DNA from: Acidobacteriota bacterium
GTDB lineage: Bacteria > Acidobacteriota > Terriglobia > Terriglobales > Acidobacteriaceae
DNA length: 9,760 bases
Direction of reading: 5' to 3'
Assembly: GCA_021780095.1 (NCBI GenBank)
Contig: JAJXZK010000254.1
Span: forward strand, 1-9,760
This document shows positions 6,417-9,760 of the stretch, piece by piece (within the stretch, counting starts at the first letter, position 1; each line of letters opens with the position of its first letter). The notes under the pieces were generated by a model. It was given only the letters and a program-made list of their open reading frames with translations, made no database searches and was not told where the DNA came from. Both the position numbers and the translations under genes were made by a program.

Positions 6417-7595
6417 CTAACGCTGAATGGAGTAGGTCAGGCCGGTATTGAACTGCACGGAGTTGCCTTTAAAGCCCGGCGGCGGATCGTTCAAGTAGCT
6501 GTCGATCAGACCCACTGAAAATCCAAAATTCTTGAAGACGGGGAAAGTCGCACCTACGGAAACGTTGGCCGAGTAGTCTGAAGGAGTGTTCCACGCCGGA
6601 TTGAACATGGCAATCTCAGTGAACACAATTTTCTTTGGAAATTTGCGGATGTAATTGTCGCCGAAACTGGAGCCGATGATGTTGTTGGTGTAGGCGGGCG
6701 CGGGAGGGGACGCGGAAAACGACTGCTTGGTGTAGTCAATGATGCCGGTGACATCCAGTTCCTGTATGGCATTCTTGATAGCGGTATATCCAGCGCCGGC
6801 GCCGTAGAGTTGCTGCAGGTCCAACCCTTGAGAATAGTTATGGTCCCACGCTCCCTGCTCCAGCAGATAGAAGCGGGGGCTGAGATACTCATCCTCTTCA
6901 AGACCGCCGTGCAGGATGTTGGTTTTCACTGTGGGCGTGTTCGGCTGCGAAACCTTGCCATAGTTGCTGTTGAAATTCAGCAGGGTGCGCTGGCGGCCCG
7001 GCATCCAGGTAACCGGGGGAACGATTCGCGACAAGGCGACACCGGTATTGATGCTGACGCTATTCTGGGTGGAATTGACGGTGCTGGCGCCTGCAGTAAT
7101 TGCGCCAGTGATGCCCTGGGTGAAACCTTGCTGCTTGTTGACATTTTTGTCGAATGTGGGCTGATCGATAATATAAGCGATACTTTTCACGGGAATCTGT
7201 TGGGCGCCGCTTGAGGTGGTAACGGTCAAGGTATCGCCGTCTACGGCAATGGTTCCGATGGGGATGTCGAGATTGGCCTTCTTGCGTCCGACGGGCGCGC
7301 CGGTTTCAATGATGGCGAACGGCTCCTCTGTGTGCAGTCCTTTCAGCTTGGCCCAGGGCACTTCGACCTTACCGGCGTTGTCGCTCGAGAAGAAGACAGT
7401 TCCGGCGGCCTCATGATCCAGCTTTCCAGTCAGCTTGTCGCCGTTGGAAAAGATGAGCACGTCGGGATTGGGATTGGCGGCTGCGTCGGCGGCGCGTGTT
7501 GGGAGTGCGGGGAACAAGCAAGCGGCCAGGAGAAGGCACGGCAATATTGACATCAACTGGCTAGAGCCTCGGGAGTTTTTCGCTTGAATTCGCAT
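6417..7595 (-). CDS. DUF481 family outer membrane protein
   Basis: A 392-residue exported protein. A signal peptide covers about 1-35 (hydrophobic core ILPCLLLAACLFPAL, cleavage near TRA/AD). Residues 46-145 form a soluble N-terminal part with VLIFSNGDKLTGKL (46-59), VEVPWAKLKGL (77-87) and a second similar unit at 117-142, the beta-rich module usually seen before the barrel. From about 160 the DUF481 barrel follows, with GITGAITAGASTVNSTQNSVS, RTLLNFNSNYGK, the strand YLSPRFYLLEQGAWDHNYSQGLDLQ cut across 237-261, and a last strand VQFNTGLTYSIQR. Relatives include YdiY-type proteins of Proteobacteria; molecular function is unknown. The ATG at 7595 has AAGGA eleven bases upstream, rather far; M15 (MSILPCLLL) is an alternative start that still leaves a signal peptide. 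It diverges from the small ORF at 7703. Confidence 0.88.
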   Translation of the reverse strand: MRIQAKNSRGSSQLMSILPCLLLAACLFPALPTRAADAAANPNPDVLIFSNGDKLTGKLDHEAAGTVFFSSDNAGKVEVPWAKLKGLHTEEPFAIIETGAPVGRKKANLDIPIGTIAVDGDTLTVTTSSGAQQIPVKSIAYIIDQPTFDKNVNKQQGFTQGITGAITAGASTVNSTQNSVSINTGVALSRIVPPVTWMPGRQRTLLNFNSNYGKVSQPNTPTVKTNILHGGLEEDEYLSPRFYLLEQGAWDHNYSQGLDLQQLYGAGAGYTAIKNAIQELDVTGIIDYTKQSFSASPPAPAYTNNIIGSSFGDNYIRKFPKKIVFTEIAMFNPAWNTPSDYSANVSVGATFPVFKNFGFSVGLIDSYLNDPPPGFKGNSVQFNTGLTYSIQR

Positions 7596-7660
7596 AGATT
7601 AGATTTTCCTTAGAGTTTCGATGCGCCTATGGGGGAGGGTGTTGGTCGACGCCGCAACTT

Positions 7661-7678
7661 TGTACGACCCGTACTACA
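7661..7678. promoter_or_regulatory. Partial dyad TGTACGA-N4-TACTACA in the second divergent region
   Basis: Imperfect inverted repeat (TGTA/TACA arms match, five of seven arm positions pair) between the DUF481 gene and the small ORF, 24 bp before the latter. It contains GTACTACA at 7671-7678, the same octamer as at 5555-5562. Possible operator; also contains two GTAC tetramers nine bases apart. No good -35/-10 pair was identified in the 107-bp region. Confidence 0.3.
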
Positions 7679-7702
7679 CTATCAAACGAGAGAGGGCGTG
7701 AA

Positions 7703-7891
7703 ATGTCCAATGGATTCTTTAGCAAAATAGGTCGCGCACTTTCGATTTTCGGTGTTTCCAGCCCGGACGACGTACGAAGAATGCAGGCCAGGAAGGCACC
7801 CGCGACCGCTGCAAAACCCGCGCCAGTAGCGCCTTCGCAAGAGAATGCCGACGATTCTGCATCGCAGCAAAAGCGAACGGAAGGCAAGTAG
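7703..7891 (+). CDS. Small hypothetical protein, 62 aa
   Basis: A 62-residue product not recognised. Residues 1-30 (SNGFFSKIGRALSIFGVSS, then PDDVRRMQARK) can form an amphipathic helix with a basic face; 31-62 is low-complexity Ala/Pro then Gln/Asp/Ser/Lys and likely disordered. No signal peptide or metal site. ATG is preceded by GAGAGGG at a suitable distance, and the region has no competing gene. Two further minus-strand frames cross it but extend antisense into mqnC and look like shadows. The gene diverges from DUF481, and the stable hairpin at 7933-7958 lies 41 bp after its stop codon. Real gene is more likely than not. Confidence 0.5.
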   Translation: MSNGFFSKIGRALSIFGVSSPDDVRRMQARKAPATAAKPAPVAPSQENADDSASQQKRTEGK

Positions 7892-8129
7892 CGCTGGAAG
7901 TAGAGCGGTGCTTTGGACCTTTGCACCAGAATCCCAGGTCTGAAGATCGAGACCTGGGGCACCGGCGAACGGGAGAGCAAACCGTAGATCGAGAGGTGTT
8001 GATGCGGCGTCTTTTGACACGACGATTCTGGAAGCGGTGCTCTGTGGCGGCGTGAATTCCAAGAGCTGGAGGCTGTGGACGCCAGCAATCGGACTGCGGA
8101 ATGCCTTCAGCAGCGGGTAAACTGGAGAT
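7892..8129. other. Spacer before mqnC
   Basis: A 238-bp gap between the small ORF and mqnC. Besides the hairpin at 7933-7958, it has GGTGC (7907-7911), which can pair either with GCACC at 7923-7927 or with GCACC at 7959-7963; AGCGGTGCT occurs twice (7904-7912, 8033-8041). A perfect -35 hexamer TTGACA at 8014-8019 has only a poor -10 candidate (TGCTCT, 8038-8043), so the mqnC promoter remains unplaced. No gene is supported. Confidence 0.35.
7933..7958 (+). terminator. Perfect 9-bp hairpin after the small ORF
   Basis: CCCAGGTCT (7933-7941), loop of eight bases, AGACCTGGG (7950-7958): nine perfect pairs, the strongest simple stem in the window. It lies between the small ORF and mqnC. No T tract follows, so it is not a classical intrinsic terminator; it may be a transcript-end or processing structure, or a dispersed palindromic repeat. 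Confidence 0.45.
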
Positions 8130-9176
8130 ATGGGGATTACGCGGCAGCAGGCTCTGGACGCATTTGAATCGGACGATCTGATTGGGCTGGGCATGGAAGC
8201 CAACGCGGTGCGGCGCCGGCTGCATCCAGAGGGTGTGGTCACCTACATCATCGACCGCAACATCAACTACACCAATTTCTGCACGGAATACTGCACGTTC
8301 TGCGCCTTCTATCGCCCCCTGAAAGGAAAGCTGGCGGCGGAGGGATACATTCTCGACTTCGACACGATTTACGACAAGATTCGCGAGACCGTGGAGATGG
8401 GCGGGACGGGCGTGTTGATGCAGGGCGGCCTGCATCCTGATTTGAAGATCGACTGGTTTGAGCGGTTGCTGACGGGAATCAAGCAGCGCTTCCCTTCCAT
8501 TTGGCTACATTGTTTTTCTGCATCGGAGATTCTGGCGATTGCGGAATACAGCGAGCTGTCCGTGCGCGACACGATTGCGCGGTTGCGGGATGCAGGCCTG
8601 GATTCGATTCCTGGCGGGGGCGCGGAAATTCTCGATGATGACGTGCGGCATCGCATTGCACGGCTAAAGTGCGGCACGGACGAGTGGGTGCTGGTGCACC
8701 GGACCGCGCATCAGCTGGGCATGCGGACGACGGCGACCATGATGTTTGGCGTGGGCGAGACGTTTGAGCAGCGCGTGAATCACTTTGAAACGCTGCGCAG
8801 GCTGCAGGATGAGACGGGCGGATTTACGGCATTTATTCCCTGGAGTTTTCAACCGCACAACACGGCGCTGGGCGGACGGGGATGGGACGAAGCGACGTCG
8901 GTTGAATATTTGAAAGTGCTGGCCATTTCGCGGCTGTATCTGGACAACATCCTGAATGTGCAGTCGAGCTGGGTGACGCAGGGACTGAAGGTGCTGCAAA
9001 TGGGCCTTCGCTTCGGCGGAAACGATGTTGGCTCGGTGATGCTGGAAGAGAACGTGGTGAAGGCGGCGGGAACGGCGAATCACACTACGGAAGAAGAGCT
9101 TCGCCGTATCATACGCGATGCTGGTTTCAAGCCGGTGCAGCGCGACACCCTCTATCGGACGATGTTCCTGAACTAA
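8130..9176 (+). CDS. mqnC: Cyclic dehypoxanthinyl futalosine synthase (MqnC)
   Basis: A 348-residue radical SAM enzyme of the futalosine route to menaquinone. In this family it cyclises dehypoxanthinyl futalosine to the cyclic form using a 5'-deoxyadenosyl radical; cytoplasmic. The 4Fe-4S motif is C51-x3-C55-x2-C58 within NINYTNFCTEYCTFCAFYR, which is diagnostic of MqnC/MqnE-like enzymes, and NINYTN with VVTYIIDRN is the MqnC form. Further family segments: GVLMQGGLHPD (94-104), LHCFSASEI (126-134), GLDSIPGGGAEIL (156-168), TATMMFGVGET (201-211), IPWSFQPHNT (236-245) and GGNDVGSVMLEENVV (296-310). Length is normal. ATG at 8130 follows an in-frame stop 12 bases upstream; its SD (GGAG, 8124-8127) is only two bases away, which is unusually close. 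Other mqn genes are not in the window. It converges on the DUF4126 gene with a 21-bp gap. Confidence 0.97.
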   Translation: MGITRQQALDAFESDDLIGLGMEANAVRRRLHPEGVVTYIIDRNINYTNFCTEYCTFCAFYRPLKGKLAAEGYILDFDTIYDKIRETVEMGGTGVLMQGGLHPDLKIDWFERLLTGIKQRFPSIWLHCFSASEILAIAEYSELSVRDTIARLRDAGLDSIPGGGAEILDDDVRHRIARLKCGTDEWVLVHRTAHQLGMRTTATMMFGVGETFEQRVNHFETLRRLQDETGGFTAFIPWSFQPHNTALGGRGWDEATSVEYLKVLAISRLYLDNILNVQSSWVTQGLKVLQMGLRFGGNDVGSVMLEENVVKAAGTANHTTEEELRRIIRDAGFKPVQRDTLYRTMFLN

Positions 9177-9186
9177 GCGTTCAGTG

Positions 9187-9207
9187 GACGGATCTGTTTA
9201 GATCGTC
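9187..9207. terminator. Hairpin at the convergent mqnC / DUF4126 junction
   Basis: GAC-G-GATCT, loop GTTT, AGATC-GTC: eight pairs with one bulged G, centred on the gap between two convergent genes and overlapping the last codons and stop of the DUF4126 gene. Position suggests a bidirectional transcript end, though neither side has a T tract. Confidence 0.35.
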
Positions 9208-9760
9208 TGCAGGCGAGTCCAGGTACGGCGTAGGGCCCGGATCACCCATCGCGTCATGAGGATTGCGATAACCGTAAAGGCAATGGCGATGCCGGCGGCG
9301 GTCCAGGGATGCTGCGTCAAGAGCCAGGTGAGTCCGATGGCGAGGCCGTCTTCGCCGGCGCTGAGAGTGATATTCGAAATGGGCTCGGGACTAGGCGTGA
9401 CGACGGCGCGGACAGCGGTTTTCGAGCTATGGGCCACCATAGCGATGGCGGCTCCGCCGAGGGTTGCCAGCAGTTGCATCTCCGGTGAGAGATGCGAGCT
9501 GGCGCGATAGGCAAGCAGTCCTGCGACCGGGACGCGGATGAAGGTGTGCAGCGCATTCCAAACCATATCGACGCCGGGAATTTTGTCGGCGACAAATTCG
9601 GCGACAAATAGAGTTCCGCTGACGGCGATAACAACCCAGTTGCCGAGGATTTCCAGGCCCGGCGGGAGAATGACCCAGGGGGTATGCGCCAGCAGGCCGA
9701 GGGTCAGCACAGTCGCGTAGACGTTGAGTCCCGCGGCAAAGCTGGCCGCAATGATGCTGG
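9198..9760 (-). CDS. DUF4126 domain membrane protein, 5' end outside window
   Basis: The reading frame stays open from the stop at 9198 to the window edge, so at least 187 residues are present and the start is missing. An internal GTG at 9710 could be mistaken for a start, but the frame upstream of it encodes ASFAAGLNVYATV, which joined to LTLGLLAHT matches the usual start region of this family. Other family-like parts are FVAEFVADKIPGVDMVWNALHT followed by FIRVPVAG, split by a Gly-rich segment (LGGAAIAMVAHSSKTAVRA), and a C-terminal hydrophobic helix ending in basic residues (RALRRTWTRL). Several membrane helices are evident. Function is unknown. It converges on mqnC with 21 bp between the stops. 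Confidence 0.85.
   Translation of the reverse strand, partial: SIIAASFAAGLNVYATVLTLGLLAHTPWVILPPGLEILGNWVVIAVSGTLFVAEFVADKIPGVDMVWNALHTFIRVPVAGLLAYRASSHLSPEMQLLATLGGAAIAMVAHSSKTAVRAVVTPSPEPISNITLSAGEDGLAIGLTWLLTQHPWTAAGIAIAFTVIAILMTRWVIRALRRTWTRLQTI

Noticed and set aside
8014..8043. TTGACA at 8014-8019 as the mqnC promoter
   Set aside because: The -35 hexamer is perfect, but no acceptable -10 hexamer lies 16-18 bases downstream.
8002..8055. A 17-codon ORF with an SD-like GAGAGG in the mqnC leader (MRRLLTRRFWKRCSVAA)
   Set aside because: Too short to separate from chance; no link to a known leader-peptide control of menaquinone genes.
7627..8435. Overlapping minus-strand frames (7627-8088, 7682-8242, 7719-8435) crossing the small ORF, the spacer and the 5' part of mqnC
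   Set aside because: Two of the three extend antisense into the mqnC coding region, they compete with each other, and none shows a recognisable domain or RBS.
1..9760. Mobile element, CRISPR array, tRNA or defence-system genes
   Set aside because: No transposase or integrase-like product, no regularly spaced repeats, no tRNA-like clover with a TTCRA arm, and no nuclease/methylase/toxin pair was seen; RNase T2 alone is a scavenging enzyme family.

Overview
The window (about 9.8 kb, GC-rich, roughly 58-60 % by eye) looks like ordinary bacterial chromosome. The gene content (futalosine-pathway MqnC, DUF481 and other beta-barrel outer-membrane proteins, a small membrane-anchored cytochrome c, a Pr6Pr-type and a DUF4126-type membrane protein, a lipoprotein-like RNase T2) and the structured intergenic sequences suggest a Gram-negative soil bacterium. 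I think Acidobacteriota (class Terriglobia) is most likely; this is inferred from gene style, not from a marker gene.

Layout. 1-123: a strongly folded 3' region with an A6/T6 tract. 124-822 (-): RNase T2. 823-1104: leader of the RNase gene with two GGAACC-centred palindromes and a doubtful small plus-strand ORF. 1105-3763 (-): two-gene unit, aldehyde dehydrogenase then alanine dehydrogenase (31-bp gap, good RBS). 3853-4536 (-): Pr6Pr-like six-helix membrane protein. 4647-5483 (-): secreted beta-barrel outer-membrane protein starting at GTG. 5484-5622: divergent promoter region with a 9-bp tandem repeat and a dyad. 5623-6216 (+): anchored monohaem cytochrome c. 6217-6416: convergent spacer. 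6417-7595 (-): DUF481 outer-membrane protein. 7596-7702: second divergent region, sharing the octamer GTACTACA with the first. 7703-7891 (+): small hypothetical protein. 7892-8129: spacer with a 9-bp perfect hairpin. 8130-9176 (+): mqnC. 9198-9760 (-): DUF4126 membrane protein, open through the window edge, so its start lies outside.

How the genes fit together. The only clear functional pair is aldehyde dehydrogenase plus alanine dehydrogenase, both NAD(P)-linked catabolic enzymes likely co-transcribed. MqnC implies menaquinone made through futalosine; the anchored cytochrome c fits a respiratory role but nothing ties the two together. The remaining genes are envelope proteins of unknown role. 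I see no mobile element, CRISPR array, tRNA or rRNA, and no convincing new multi-gene system. The items most worth a second look are non-coding: the folded elements at 12-89 and 7907-7963, and the shared octamer in both divergent promoter regions.
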